Below, in pieces: positions 1 through 9,094 of a stretch of 64,000 nt of DNA. The position numbers and the translations under genes were made by a program. Positions within the stretch are counted from its first letter, which is position 1, and every line of letters starts with the position of its first letter. The notes beneath the pieces were generated by a model. The model ran no database searches. It saw only the letters and a program-made list of their open reading frames with translations, and was not told where the DNA came from. The DNA is from an uncultured Ruminococcus sp. (GTDB taxonomy: Bacteria > Bacillota > Clostridia > Oscillospirales > Ruminococcaceae), in NCBI GenBank assembly GCA_947169885.1, contig CAMVRM010000003.1:1-64000 (forward strand), written 5' to 3'.

Positions 1-71
1 CTTATTGATCCACATTCTATTTTAAGAGTTGTTGGGGAAAATTGATTTGCGTGTTTTTTGCAGGAAATGTA

Positions 72-100
72 TTGACATCGGCTGTTATATATGGTATAAT
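72..100 (+). promoter_or_regulatory. Sigma-A type promoter (TTGACA-N17-TATAAT) for the downstream GNAT gene
   Basis: TTGACA at 72-77, 17-nt spacer, TATAAT at 95-100; the first CDS starts about 160 nt downstream. Confidence 0.8.
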
Positions 101-261
101 CATCACAGAGCATGATGCTCGAATACTTTTTTACAGGAGCGTGTCTTTTTGAAGAACACCAATAGATCGGAGATAGCAGGCTGACTCAGAGAGGCAGTTT
201 GTTTGTCAACGCCTCCCTGAGCGTTAACGAATGATAAAAACACTTTTCGGGAGGAATAACA

Positions 262-885
262 ATGAATAATAACTATACATTTCGTCAGGAAGAAAATGCA
301 GACCACAGAACAGTTGAAGAACTGGTGAGAGGATCTTTCTGGAACGTCTACCGCCCCGGGTGCAGCGAGCATTATGTGCTTCATGTGCTGAGAAGCGACC
401 CTGCTTTCGTTAAAGAACTCGACTTCGTAATGGAAATGGACGGCAGGATCATCGGACAGAATATGTTCATGAAAACGGTCATAAACGCCGATGACGGCAG
501 AATTGTCCCCGTGCTGACAATGGGTCCTATCTGCATCACGCCCGAACTCAAACGTCACGGCTTCGGTAAAAAGCTGCTTGACTTTTCACTTGAAAAGGCG
601 GCTGAAATGGGCTTTGGTGCTGTGCTGTTCGAGGGGAATATCGCTTTTTACGGCAAGAGCGGCTTTGACTATTCACGCAGCTTCGGCATAAGATACCACG
701 ATATGCCCGAGGACGCTGACCAGAGTTTTTTCCTGTGCAAAGAACTTATACACGGTTATCTTGACGGCATCACAGGTGTGTATCAGACACCGCAGGGCTA
801 CTATGTCGATGACGGCGATGTTGAGGCTTTCGACAGAAGTTTTCCACTTAAAGAAAAGCTGAAACTTCCGGGACAGATATTCTAA
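262..885 (+). CDS. GNAT family N-acetyltransferase
   Basis: ORF with SD gggagg upstream; GNAT-like 'LTMGPICITPELKRHGFGKKLLDFSLEKAAEMGFGAVLFEGNIAFYGKSGF'. Confidence 0.88.
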   Translation: MNNNYTFRQEENADHRTVEELVRGSFWNVYRPGCSEHYVLHVLRSDPAFVKELDFVMEMDGRIIGQNMFMKTVINADDGRIVPVLTMGPICITPELKRHGFGKKLLDFSLEKAAEMGFGAVLFEGNIAFYGKSGFDYSRSFGIRYHDMPEDADQSFFLCKELIHGYLDGITGVYQTPQGYYVDDGDVEAFDRSFPLKEKLKLPGQIF

Positions 886-896
886 AACAATGACAG

Positions 897-933
897 CGGC
901 AGATGTGAGGGAAACTTTGCATCTGCCGTTTTT
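897..933 (+). terminator. Intrinsic terminator after the GNAT gene
   Basis: CGGCAGATG (897-905) / CATCTGCCG (920-928) followed by TTTTT. Confidence 0.8.
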
Positions 934-988
934 GCGCCTTGATACGGTCATTGTTGTTACAGCTTTTATAAAGCTAAATGACAAATGC

Positions 989-1017
989 TTGACAGTCATA
1001 AAGATTTGTGATAAAAT
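989..1017 (+). promoter_or_regulatory. Promoter TTGACA-N17-TAAAAT for the lysR-type gene
   Basis: TTGACA 989-994, TAAAAT 1012-1017, spacer 17. Confidence 0.7.
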
Positions 1018-1041
1018 GTAAACAACAGGGGAGGGAAAAAC

Positions 1042-1929
1042 ATGGATATTCGTGTGCTGAGATATTTTCTCGCAGTTGCAAGGGAACAGAGTTTTTCTGT
1101 GGCTGCCGAACGGCTTTATCTTTCACAGCCTACGCTTTCGAGACAGCTCAAAGAACTTGAAGACGAACTCGGAAAGCCGCTTCTTATCCGAAGCAATAAA
1201 GGCGTATCGCTGACAGAGGAAGGCATGATACTTAGGGCAAGAGCCGAGGAGATCGTGGCACTTATGGACAAGGCAGAACAGGAAGTAAGGCAAAGCGGAG
1301 AACAGATCTCGGGCATGATCCATATCGGCTCGGGCGAGACTTACGCCGTTAAAGTCATAGCTGACACTGCAAAGCGTCTGAACAGCGAATACCCCGACCT
1401 CAGATACAGTATTTACAGTGCCGACGGCAGTGACGTTATCGAAAAGCTGGACAAGGGACTGCTGGACTTCGGGCTTGTGTTCCAGAGCGTTGACACATCG
1501 AAGTATAATGTTATCCCTCTGCCGCTGAAAGACCGTTTCGGAGTGCTGATGCGCCGTGACAGTCCGCTTGCCGACAAGGAATATATCAGTTTTTCCGACC
1601 TGTACGGTCAGTCTGTTATCATTCCGAGACAGCAGAACCACAATTCCATGTTCCTTGAATCGCTGGGGATAGATGAACAAAATGTGTGTGTCGAGGCACA
1701 GTATAATCTGCTGTATAACGGCTCGGTCATGGCAGCCGAGGGCATGGGCTACTGCATCTGCATCGACAGGCTCATAAACGTGACGGGCGACAGCGAACTT
1801 TGCTTCAAGCCGTTTTCGCCGCCTGTTGAAGTAAGCTGTTCTTTTGTGTGGAAACGAAACGCCGTTTTCTCAAAGGCGGCTGAAAAGTTCCTTGAACAAT
1901 TTACGGAGGACATGAAAAATTACACATGA
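1042..1929 (+). CDS. LysR family transcriptional regulator
   Basis: N-terminal HTH 'MDIRVLRYFLAVAREQSFSVAAERLYLSQPTLSRQLKELEDELG' typical of LysR regulators. Confidence 0.95.
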   Translation: MDIRVLRYFLAVAREQSFSVAAERLYLSQPTLSRQLKELEDELGKPLLIRSNKGVSLTEEGMILRARAEEIVALMDKAEQEVRQSGEQISGMIHIGSGETYAVKVIADTAKRLNSEYPDLRYSIYSADGSDVIEKLDKGLLDFGLVFQSVDTSKYNVIPLPLKDRFGVLMRRDSPLADKEYISFSDLYGQSVIIPRQQNHNSMFLESLGIDEQNVCVEAQYNLLYNGSVMAAEGMGYCICIDRLINVTGDSELCFKPFSPPVEVSCSFVWKRNAVFSKAAEKFLEQFTEDMKNYT

Positions 1930-1933
1930 ATAA

Positions 1934-1976
1934 AACGCCATACCGTGGCATTTTCCAGCGGTATGGCGTTGTTTTT
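1934..1976. terminator. Bidirectional terminator between convergent genes
   Basis: 12-bp perfect stem AACGCCATACCG (1934-1945) / CGGTATGGCGTT (1959-1970), then gTTTTTT. Confidence 0.85.
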
Positions 1977-3142
1977 TACATACTTGCTTTGAGTATCTCA
2001 ACTACCTCGTCACGGTCAAGCACTTTGTAGCCGCCGTTTAAAATGATAGTTCCGTCTGCGATGCCCTCGATCATATCCTCGGTCGCACCAAGTTCCGAGA
2101 TCTTCATAACAAGCCCCAGTTCTTTCATCCAGCTTTCCATAGCTTCAAGACCTTCGTTCGCAAGCTGTTCGTCAGTCTTGCCCTCAGCAGAGATGCCCCA
2201 CACCTGAGATGCAAAGCGTGCGAATTTCTTCAAGCCGTATGGCATGATGTAGCGGTAGTAGGGAAGTGAGACAGCCGCAAGCGTCATTCCGTGTGTCGCA
2301 TCGGTGTAAGCTCCCACCGACTGACCAAGCATATGCACCATCCAGTCGGTCGACTTGCCCCTTGAAACAAGCGTGTTGAGCGCCCATGTTGCCGTCCACA
2401 TAATGTTTGAACGTGCTTCGTAATCCTGCGGATCGTTAACGGCAATACGGCTGGAATGGATAAGACTGCGCATAAGACCCTCGCTGATATAGTCGGAGGT
2501 GTTGTCGTCTTCGCCCGAGAAATACTGTTCGCAAATGTGATTCATGATGTCATATATACCTGCGGTCATCTGATACTTAGGGAGCGTCATGGTGTACTTC
2601 GGATTTAGGATAGAGAATTTCGGCATAACATCATCGCCGAACACATGACCTATTTTAAGGTGCTGTTCGTGGTTCGTGATAACTGCACCGCCGTTCATCT
2701 CAGAGCCTGTGCCTGCCATTGTCAGTATACAGCCAACGGGAACGATCTCGCAGTCAGGTTCTTCAAAGCGGATATAATACTTTTCCCACGGGTCATCATC
2801 GCAGTGTACAGAGACAGACACCGCCTTTGAATAATCGCATACAGAACCGCCGCCGACAGCTAGGATAAAGTCAGCCTTGCTCTCACGGGCGATCTTCACG
2901 CCCTCTCTGAGCTTTTCGACAGTCGGGTTCGGCATAACGCCTGCGACTTCTGCAACAGTTTTTCCGCACTCTTTGAGTATTGCGGTTATCTCGTCATACA
3001 GACCGTTTTTCTTGACAGAACCGCCGCCGTAGACAAGCAGGATATTCTGTCCGTAATTTTTCATCTCGTCTTTGAGAAAGCTGAGTGAATCGTCACCGAA
3101 GTAAAGTTTTGTGGGGTTGTGATAGCTGAAATTTCCAAGCAT
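1976..3142 (-). CDS. Iron-containing alcohol dehydrogenase (butanol dehydrogenase / YqhD-like)
   Basis: 'NPTKLYFGDDSL', 'GGGSVKKNGLYDEI', 'AVGGGSVCDYSKA', 'MAGTGSEMNGGAVITN' are characteristic of the Fe-ADH family. Confidence 0.93.
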   Translation of the reverse strand: MLGNFSYHNPTKLYFGDDSLSFLKDEMKNYGQNILLVYGGGSVKKNGLYDEITAILKECGKTVAEVAGVMPNPTVEKLREGVKIARESKADFILAVGGGSVCDYSKAVSVSVHCDDDPWEKYYIRFEEPDCEIVPVGCILTMAGTGSEMNGGAVITNHEQHLKIGHVFGDDVMPKFSILNPKYTMTLPKYQMTAGIYDIMNHICEQYFSGEDDNTSDYISEGLMRSLIHSSRIAVNDPQDYEARSNIMWTATWALNTLVSRGKSTDWMVHMLGQSVGAYTDATHGMTLAAVSLPYYRYIMPYGLKKFARFASQVWGISAEGKTDEQLANEGLEAMESWMKELGLVMKISELGATEDMIEGIADGTIILNGGYKVLDRDEVVEILKASM

Positions 3143-3155
3143 GGTCCATTTCTCC

Positions 3156-3725
3156 TTAATCGTATATGCTTTTTATAACTTTTGCGGGACTTCCGACTGC
3201 AACGGAATCAGCAGGAACATCTTTTGTTACAACAGAACCTGCGCCTATTACTGCATTGTCGCCGATAGTGACACCGGGGAGTATCACGCTGCCCGAACCT
3301 ATCCAGACACCGTTTCCGATATGTACGGGCGAGGGGATAAGGTCGCCGCGTTCTTCGGGAAGCATACCATGATTGAGCGTTGCGATAACTGTGTTGTGAC
3401 CGATAAGGCAGTTGTCTCCGATATAGATGCCGCCCTGATCCTGAAACTTGCACCCCGAGTTTATGAAAACGCCTTTTCCTATGTGGATATTTATTCCGCA
3501 GTCTGTGTAAAACGGCGGAAACAGCCCGAACTTTTCGTCAAGTTTCTGCTCTATGAGCATTCCCATATAACGGCGGATAAAATCAGGATCGTGATAATCT
3601 CCGTTTATTTCGCAGGTCAGGCGTATGGCACGCTGACTGAGTTCGTGCATTTTTAAATGGACTTCACTGCCGCATTTTATCTGTGCCGAACTGCTCATTG
3701 CTTTTATAAATTCCTCGTTGGTCAT
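3156..3725 (-). CDS. Sugar O-acetyltransferase (maltose/galactoside acetyltransferase family)
   Basis: Left-handed beta-helix hexapeptide repeats; 'IHIGNGVWIGSGSVILPGVTIGDNAVIGAGSVVTKDVP'. Confidence 0.92.
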   Translation of the reverse strand: MTNEEFIKAMSSSAQIKCGSEVHLKMHELSQRAIRLTCEINGDYHDPDFIRRYMGMLIEQKLDEKFGLFPPFYTDCGINIHIGKGVFINSGCKFQDQGGIYIGDNCLIGHNTVIATLNHGMLPEERGDLIPSPVHIGNGVWIGSGSVILPGVTIGDNAVIGAGSVVTKDVPADSVAVGSPAKVIKSIYD

Positions 3726-3820
3726 TGCTTACGCTCCTTTTCGTTTTTTATATTATAGCACAAATAACTGCAAATTACAAATACCTATTTTGAATTTGCA
3801 GTTATAACATTTTGTAATAA

Positions 3821-3856
3821 AAGAGCGGACTGCCGTTTATTATACAGTCCGCTCTT
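3821..3856 (-). terminator. Intrinsic terminator of the hen1-pnkp operon
   Basis: 12-bp perfect stem AAGAGCGGACTG / CAGTCCGCTCTT; on the minus strand it is followed by a T-rich tract (TTTTATTAC). Confidence 0.8.
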
Positions 3857-3878
3857 GATCTATGCAACTATTTTAATA

Positions 3879-6452
3879 TCACAATCTCGGGTCAACAGGC
3901 TCGCTCTCGAAAGCTAACACGCCGAAAGAACACTCATGAACTCTGTAAAGCGGCTCGCCCTTGACGAACCTGTGAAGTGACTCCATTCCAAGCGAGAATT
4001 CTTTAAGTGCAAGTGTGCGCTTGCGGTTGAGCGAACGGACTTTCAGACGTTTGAGATGCTCGGACGACAGATACTCCGCTCCGTAGATTATGCGGAGATA
4101 CTCACGTCCTCTGCACTTTACCGCAGGCTGTAACAGCTTAAAGCCCTGCATAGCTGTGTATTTCTCGGGCTTGACTACCATTCCTTCGCCGCCGTTTGCC
4201 GTAAGTGTGAGCCACCAGTCAACGCCTGCCTGAACGCTTGCTTCGTCCTCGGTGTCAACGCAGATATAAGGCGTTTCCATGTAAACAGGGTCGATGCCCG
4301 TTATGTATCTGCGGATATTTTCCATGTGCCATGTGTGCTTTTCCTGTGAGTAGACTTTTCCCTCTGATGCAAGGATATGAAACGGCGCAATGCGGAAATC
4401 GTCAATGCTGTTCACCGTCCAGCAATACTCACGGTACGCCTTGATGTAGCGATCGATGTCCTCCTGCTTTGTCCGATAAGCTTTAAGCACTTCCTGCAAG
4501 TCAACATTCTGTCCCGAAGTGATGCTGTCGACCTCAAAAGCGTTGTTCTGCCGCTGACACACCTTTTCCAGCGCCGAGACTGCCGCCGCAAGACTGCCCT
4601 TTGCCGCATTTCCGGTCGGCGCATACTGTGAACGTATAAGTCCCTGTGCCTTTTCAGACCATGGCATAAGCTCGGTGTCAAGACACACCCAGTCAGTATT
4701 AAAGTCGTCCCAGAAGTTCGTCTTAGTAAGCACCGAATCCAGCCTGTCGAGCAGGGAAGTTTCGGTAGCTTCGTCATCGAAAAAGCGTCTGCCTGTCCGT
4801 GTGTAGATCACGCCCCTTGTGCCGTCGGTTATTCCGAAACGCTTTTGTGCAGTATCGGTCGACTTGCAAAGAACGACCACCGCACGTGAACCCATGTGCT
4901 TTTTCTCGCAGACAACATTCCTTACGCCGTGACTGCGGTAATACTCGAACGCCTGCAAAGGATGTTCAAGATAGCCGTCAAGTTTGCTTGTCTCGCATGG
5001 CGACATGGTAGGCGGCAGATATATGAGCCAATGAGGGTCAGCCGCAAAGCGTGACATTATTTCCAGTGCCGCCGCCGCATTATTCTCGTGAACATCTATG
5101 GAGTTCATAAGCTCCGTTTCGATGTGAAGTTTTCTGTTGAAATCGCCGACTGTCAGCATATCGCCCATGTCTGTGTCTGTTTTATCGTCAAGAGGTCTTG
5201 CAGGCTCGCAGTACTGTTTCAGCGCCCGTACCTCTGTAAACTCCTTTTCGGGATAGCGCATTGCAGTCAGCTTTCCGCCGTAAACACAGCCCGTGTCGAT
5301 GCAGTAGGTGTTGTTTTTCGCCCTGACTTCAAGCCCTGCGATATGTCCGTAGACAACTGCCGCTTTTCCACGGTAATCAGCCGTCCAGTCGATGTGGACA
5401 GGCAGTCCATAGGAATCAGTCTCGCCCGTAGTCTCGCCATAAAGACAAAAATCACGCACACGCCCCGAACTTCTTCCGATGTATTCCTTTTTCAAGCCTG
5501 CGTGAGCGATAACAAGTTTTCCGTCATCAAGAACATAGTGGCTGACAAGTCCGTCAATGAACTCGGCAACTTCACGTCTGAACTCCTCACCCGAAGCGTC
5601 AAGTTCTGCCGCAGTTTTATCGATGCCGTGAGTTAGCTGTATATTCTTTCCACGCAGATATTTCAGCAGTTTTACATCGTGGTTTCCGGGAACGGCTATC
5701 GCATTTCCCGATTTTACCATATCCATGACGAGCCGCAGAACGTCAGCATTTCTGTCGCCTCTGTCGCACAGATCGCCTATGAATGCCGCAGTTCTGCCGT
5801 CAGGGTGAGCGTAAACGCCGTCAGTTTTCACATATCCAAGCTTATCCAGCAGGAGTTCCAGCTCATCACAACAGCCGTGGACATCGCCGATAATGTCGAA
5901 CGGACCGTGCAGGTCTTTCTTATCGTTCCAGAGTTTTGTGCGGACTATCTCGGTATTCTCAAGCTGTTCCAAAGAATTTATCACATAAACGAACCGAAAA
6001 CCCTCACGTTTCAGACCCTTGATACTGCGCCTGAGATCACGGCAGTGCTGACGTATAACACGTTCGGGCAGGTTTCTGTCAGGACGTGCTTTGTTGCGCT
6101 TCTGCAACAGTTCCTCGGGCAAGTTCAGCACTATCGCCGCAGCGTGGACGTTCTGAGCCTTTGCAAGCTCTATAACCCCCTGTCTGGCGCTTTTCTGAAC
6201 ATTCGTTGCGTCGATAACAGTCAGTTTCATATTGTCAAGGCGCTTGTTCGCCGCATAATAAAGCAGGTCGAACGCATCACCCGAAACGCTCTGACAATTT
6301 TCATCATCGCAGACCATTCCTCTGAAAAAATCGGAGGAAAGCACCTCGGTCGGCTTGAAATGCTTCTGTGCGAAGCTGCTTTTTCCTGAGGAAGTCGCAC
6401 CGACCATTGCGACCACGCACACCTCGGGTATCTCTATCTTGAATTTATCCAT
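3879..6452 (-). CDS. pnkp: Bacterial polynucleotide kinase-phosphatase(-ligase) Pnkp
   Basis: Three-domain layout: P-loop kinase 'GATSSGKSSFAQKHF'; metallophosphatase 'GDVHGCCDELELLL...GDLCDRGDRN...GNHD'; ligase-like 'KHMGSRAVV' and 'GEGMVVKP'. Confidence 0.93.
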   Translation of the reverse strand: MDKFKIEIPEVCVVAMVGATSSGKSSFAQKHFKPTEVLSSDFFRGMVCDDENCQSVSGDAFDLLYYAANKRLDNMKLTVIDATNVQKSARQGVIELAKAQNVHAAAIVLNLPEELLQKRNKARPDRNLPERVIRQHCRDLRRSIKGLKREGFRFVYVINSLEQLENTEIVRTKLWNDKKDLHGPFDIIGDVHGCCDELELLLDKLGYVKTDGVYAHPDGRTAAFIGDLCDRGDRNADVLRLVMDMVKSGNAIAVPGNHDVKLLKYLRGKNIQLTHGIDKTAAELDASGEEFRREVAEFIDGLVSHYVLDDGKLVIAHAGLKKEYIGRSSGRVRDFCLYGETTGETDSYGLPVHIDWTADYRGKAAVVYGHIAGLEVRAKNNTYCIDTGCVYGGKLTAMRYPEKEFTEVRALKQYCEPARPLDDKTDTDMGDMLTVGDFNRKLHIETELMNSIDVHENNAAAALEIMSRFAADPHWLIYLPPTMSPCETSKLDGYLEHPLQAFEYYRSHGVRNVVCEKKHMGSRAVVVLCKSTDTAQKRFGITDGTRGVIYTRTGRRFFDDEATETSLLDRLDSVLTKTNFWDDFNTDWVCLDTELMPWSEKAQGLIRSQYAPTGNAAKGSLAAAVSALEKVCQRQNNAFEVDSITSGQNVDLQEVLKAYRTKQEDIDRYIKAYREYCWTVNSIDDFRIAPFHILASEGKVYSQEKHTWHMENIRRYITGIDPVYMETPYICVDTEDEASVQAGVDWWLTLTANGGEGMVVKPEKYTAMQGFKLLQPAVKCRGREYLRIIYGAEYLSSEHLKRLKVRSLNRKRTLALKEFSLGMESLHRFVKGEPLYRVHECSFGVLAFESEPVDPRL

Positions 6453-6685
6453 TATTTACGTTTCCTTCCGTTGTACTCCAATTCATCGACACCGCTCATC
6501 GCAATGTTTTCGTGAAGAAGCTGAGTATTTATATATCGTATCAGTTTTATCAAGCGGGATATTTATGTTTTCATAATAAAACGGATGCTGCAAAAATTCT
6601 CCGTGAAGATCAGTATGCTCTGTGTAAACGTTTTCTTTCTCGGGAAACAGTTCTAAAAAAGCTTTAAAGCATCATTGACGTTCAT
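6452..6685 (-). pseudogene. Degenerate ORF between hen1 and pnkp, not in the supplied ORF track; tentatively DUF7674-like
   Basis: Minus-strand ATG at 6685-6683, 1 nt after the hen1 stop: M-N-V-N-D-A-L-K-L-F then TAG. A -1 shift at the T6A run gives LELFPEKENVYTEHTDLHGEFLQHPFYYENINIPLDKTDTIYKY; another frame continues NTQLLHENIAMSGVDELEYNGRKRK*. The final TAA overlaps the pnkp ATG (TAATG). Confidence 0.55.
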
Positions 6686-6686
6686 A

Positions 6687-8084
6687 TTATTGACCTGTTT
6701 TTGTGAACACCGCCATCTGCGTAGGCGTTCCGTGTATCTCGTCAACATCGCCGATGCCGCTTATCTCGCAGGCATATCCAAACTTGTCACAGATATGTTC
6801 CGTCCACGCCTTGAATTCATCTCTTGTCCACTCAAATCTGTGGTCGCCGTGACGCAGAGAATTATCCTGCATATGCTCATAATTGATGTTATACTCTATG
6901 TTAGGCGTAGTGAGTATGACCGTTTTGGGAGCGGCAAATTCAAACACCGAACGCTCAAAAGCAGGTATACGCATAGGTTCGATATGCTCGATGACCTCCA
7001 CCACGCAGGCGCAGTCATAGCCCTCAAAACGCTTGTCACGGTATGTCAGCGAAGCCTGCATGAGCGTCAGCTTGTTCCTGCGGTAAATCTGCATACTGTC
7101 AAGATGGAGCCGCTGTGCCGCCTTTTCCAGTTCCGCAACCGAAACATCGCAGGCAGTGACTTTCTGTATCTGCTGTTCATTAAGAAGCATGGAAGTAAGA
7201 CGGCACTCGCCGCACCCCAAGTCTATCACAGTTGCCGCACCACAATTAAGAACAGCATTTTTCACCGCTTCAAGACGTTGTGTATTGAGCGGAGTGCGAG
7301 CCTTTTTGTCCTCAGCGTTTTCGTTCTCATCGGTATTGTCAGTTTCTGCAATATCATCTGAAAGCATGATGTCCAACGCTTTTCGTGCGAAGCTTTTCCG
7401 AGCCGTGAAATAGCGGCGTGTTATTTTTTCCTTATACGGGTGATCTTTAAGCCAGCCCTCGCCGTGGTCAAGGAGTTTCTGTATCTCGTCCTCGGCGATA
7501 TAATAATGTTTCTGCTTATCAAAAACAGGGATAAGCACGTAGATATGATTAAGCAGTTCCGAAAGCTTGACCGTACCGCTGATGGTCAGGTCAACATACG
7601 GCGAAACGCCCCACTCGGGAAAACTGTCATCAAGCTGTGTACGCTCAGTTGTGACCGTATAACCAAGCGGCTCGAACAATTCTTTTGCAAGTTCCGTATC
7701 GCCGTTGTCTTTGAGTGAACAGATCGTTGCGGTAAGTCTGAGCGGCGTATCGGCAAGCTGCTGACGCTTGTCGCAGCGGCCGTTCATAGCCGTACTGAAA
7801 ATGCGTATGATCGCCGTGCTCATGAACGAAGTGGACGCATATGGACGGTCATTGACATAATCAAAAAGACCGCCGTCTTTGCTGCCGACTTTTCCACGAG
7901 CGAGGTCGAGCGGATCAATGTCAAGCAACAGAGCGGCGGTAGTTCTTGTATCGGAAACTTCGGGATAAAAGACATAAGCTTTTCCTAAAGACAGTTCAAA
8001 CTGCTGCGCACGCTCGGGATTTTTATGTAACAGGTAGCCAAGTTCCTGTGTGTTTTTGCCTTCGTAAGTGATCGTCAGTAACAA
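6687..8084 (-). CDS. hen1: Hen1-type 3'-terminal RNA ribose 2'-O-methyltransferase, probable TTG start
   Basis: SAM motif 'VIDLGCGECRLTSMLL', Hen1 metal-binding 'CVVEVIEHIEP' and downstream 'RHGDHRFEWTRDEF'; long N-terminal region; adjacent to pnkp; SD AAAGGAG 9 nt before TTG. Confidence 0.93.
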   Translation of the reverse strand: MLLTITYEGKNTQELGYLLHKNPERAQQFELSLGKAYVFYPEVSDTRTTAALLLDIDPLDLARGKVGSKDGGLFDYVNDRPYASTSFMSTAIIRIFSTAMNGRCDKRQQLADTPLRLTATICSLKDNGDTELAKELFEPLGYTVTTERTQLDDSFPEWGVSPYVDLTISGTVKLSELLNHIYVLIPVFDKQKHYYIAEDEIQKLLDHGEGWLKDHPYKEKITRRYFTARKSFARKALDIMLSDDIAETDNTDENENAEDKKARTPLNTQRLEAVKNAVLNCGAATVIDLGCGECRLTSMLLNEQQIQKVTACDVSVAELEKAAQRLHLDSMQIYRRNKLTLMQASLTYRDKRFEGYDCACVVEVIEHIEPMRIPAFERSVFEFAAPKTVILTTPNIEYNINYEHMQDNSLRHGDHRFEWTRDEFKAWTEHICDKFGYACEISGIGDVDEIHGTPTQMAVFTKTGQ

Positions 8085-8113
8085 GTGTTATCGCTCCTTT
8101 CTTTATGTAAACC

Positions 8114-8142
8114 ATTATAACACATCAGTCACAGATAATCAA
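8114..8142 (-). promoter_or_regulatory. Promoter TTGATT-N17-TATAAT for hen1-pnkp
   Basis: Minus strand TTGATT (8142-8137), 17-nt spacer, TATAAT (8119-8114), just upstream of the hen1 start. Confidence 0.7.
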
Positions 8143-8219
8143 GTAGTCTGTGGGTATATTTTTATGTTGTATGTGACATAGGAACGGATAATAGCTTTTT
8201 TACCGTTCAAGCCTCTCTT

Positions 8220-8249
8220 AATTGCACTAAATTTTTATTTAGTGCAATT
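8220..8249. repeat. Perfect 13-bp inverted repeat with 4-nt loop
   Basis: AATTGCACTAAAT-TTTT-ATTTAGTGCAATT. Confidence 0.85.
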
Positions 8250-8366
8250 GACTGTCAGATTTTGGAAGATACTTCCCGAGCATGATTTCCGTTTTTTTTA
8301 ACAGCCTGTTTTCTCAATGTTATTACCTCTTAAATCTCCAAACAAAGAAATAACATACACAAACTA

Positions 8367-8407
8367 AAAACCACAGAAACGCTTGCAAAATGTTTCTGTG
8401 GTTTTTT
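8367..8407 (-). terminator. Terminator downstream of the 8505-9062 gene
   Basis: 14-bp stem AAAACCACAGAAAC / GTTTCTGTGGTTTT. Confidence 0.8.
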
Positions 8408-8504
8408 AGTTAAATACATAGTCATTAAATAGGTTATTTATGACTGTGTATTTTTTTCTTCATATTATCTCTCCAATTCGATGATATGTCTTTCTATGTT
8501 TTCA

Positions 8505-9062
8505 CTATCCTGCATCAGCCAGATCATAAAGTTCTATAATGCTCTTATTATCATAGCCACAGGTATCAAACATTTCAATTAGTTCTTGTCTGGTCAAATG
8601 ATCTCGGAGCTGCTTTGATAAAGCGATATAGTCAGGATCATCTATTGCAGATCCTTTCAAATCACCAATAGAAAATATGCTTTTATGAAAGAATATACTA
8701 TTCTTTTTATAGTTTATCGCAACAAAAGAACTAACATTTGATGAAATATAATAATACTGATCTGAACCATTATTGAAAAGATAAACAATTTCTTTTGGGT
8801 AATGTTCATCTTTATTCTCCATTTCATAGTTAAAGATCAATTCATTGTTGTTGATACTTATATCAAATAGAACACAAGGATCGGGAAATCCACCATTATC
8901 AGTGCATTCGATCATATAGCTTTCATTTAATTTATTGGTTACTGTGTAAGTCTTAAACGGTTCAGGACGTTCTCTTTCAGCACATGAACAAAACACTGTT
9001 ATTGAGATGATAAGTACAGATAACAACCATATCGTTATTTTTTTACTTTTGTTTTTGATCAT
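8505..9062 (-). CDS. Hypothetical lipoprotein
   Basis: 'MIKNKSKKITIWLLSVLIISITVFCSCAERER': signal peptide with a Cys lipobox-like site; otherwise no recognised family. Confidence 0.65.
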   Translation of the reverse strand: MIKNKSKKITIWLLSVLIISITVFCSCAERERPEPFKTYTVTNKLNESYMIECTDNGGFPDPCVLFDISINNNELIFNYEMENKDEHYPKEIVYLFNNGSDQYYYISSNVSSFVAINYKKNSIFFHKSIFSIGDLKGSAIDDPDYIALSKQLRDHLTRQELIEMFDTCGYDNKSIIELYDLADAG

Positions 9063-9094
9063 ATATTTTTATCCTTAATAATAAAATAACCTAT

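Noticed and set aside
5088-6389. Plus-strand ORFs opposite pnkp (182 aa and 236 aa)
   Set aside because: Antisense to Pnkp catalytic motifs; no independent support.
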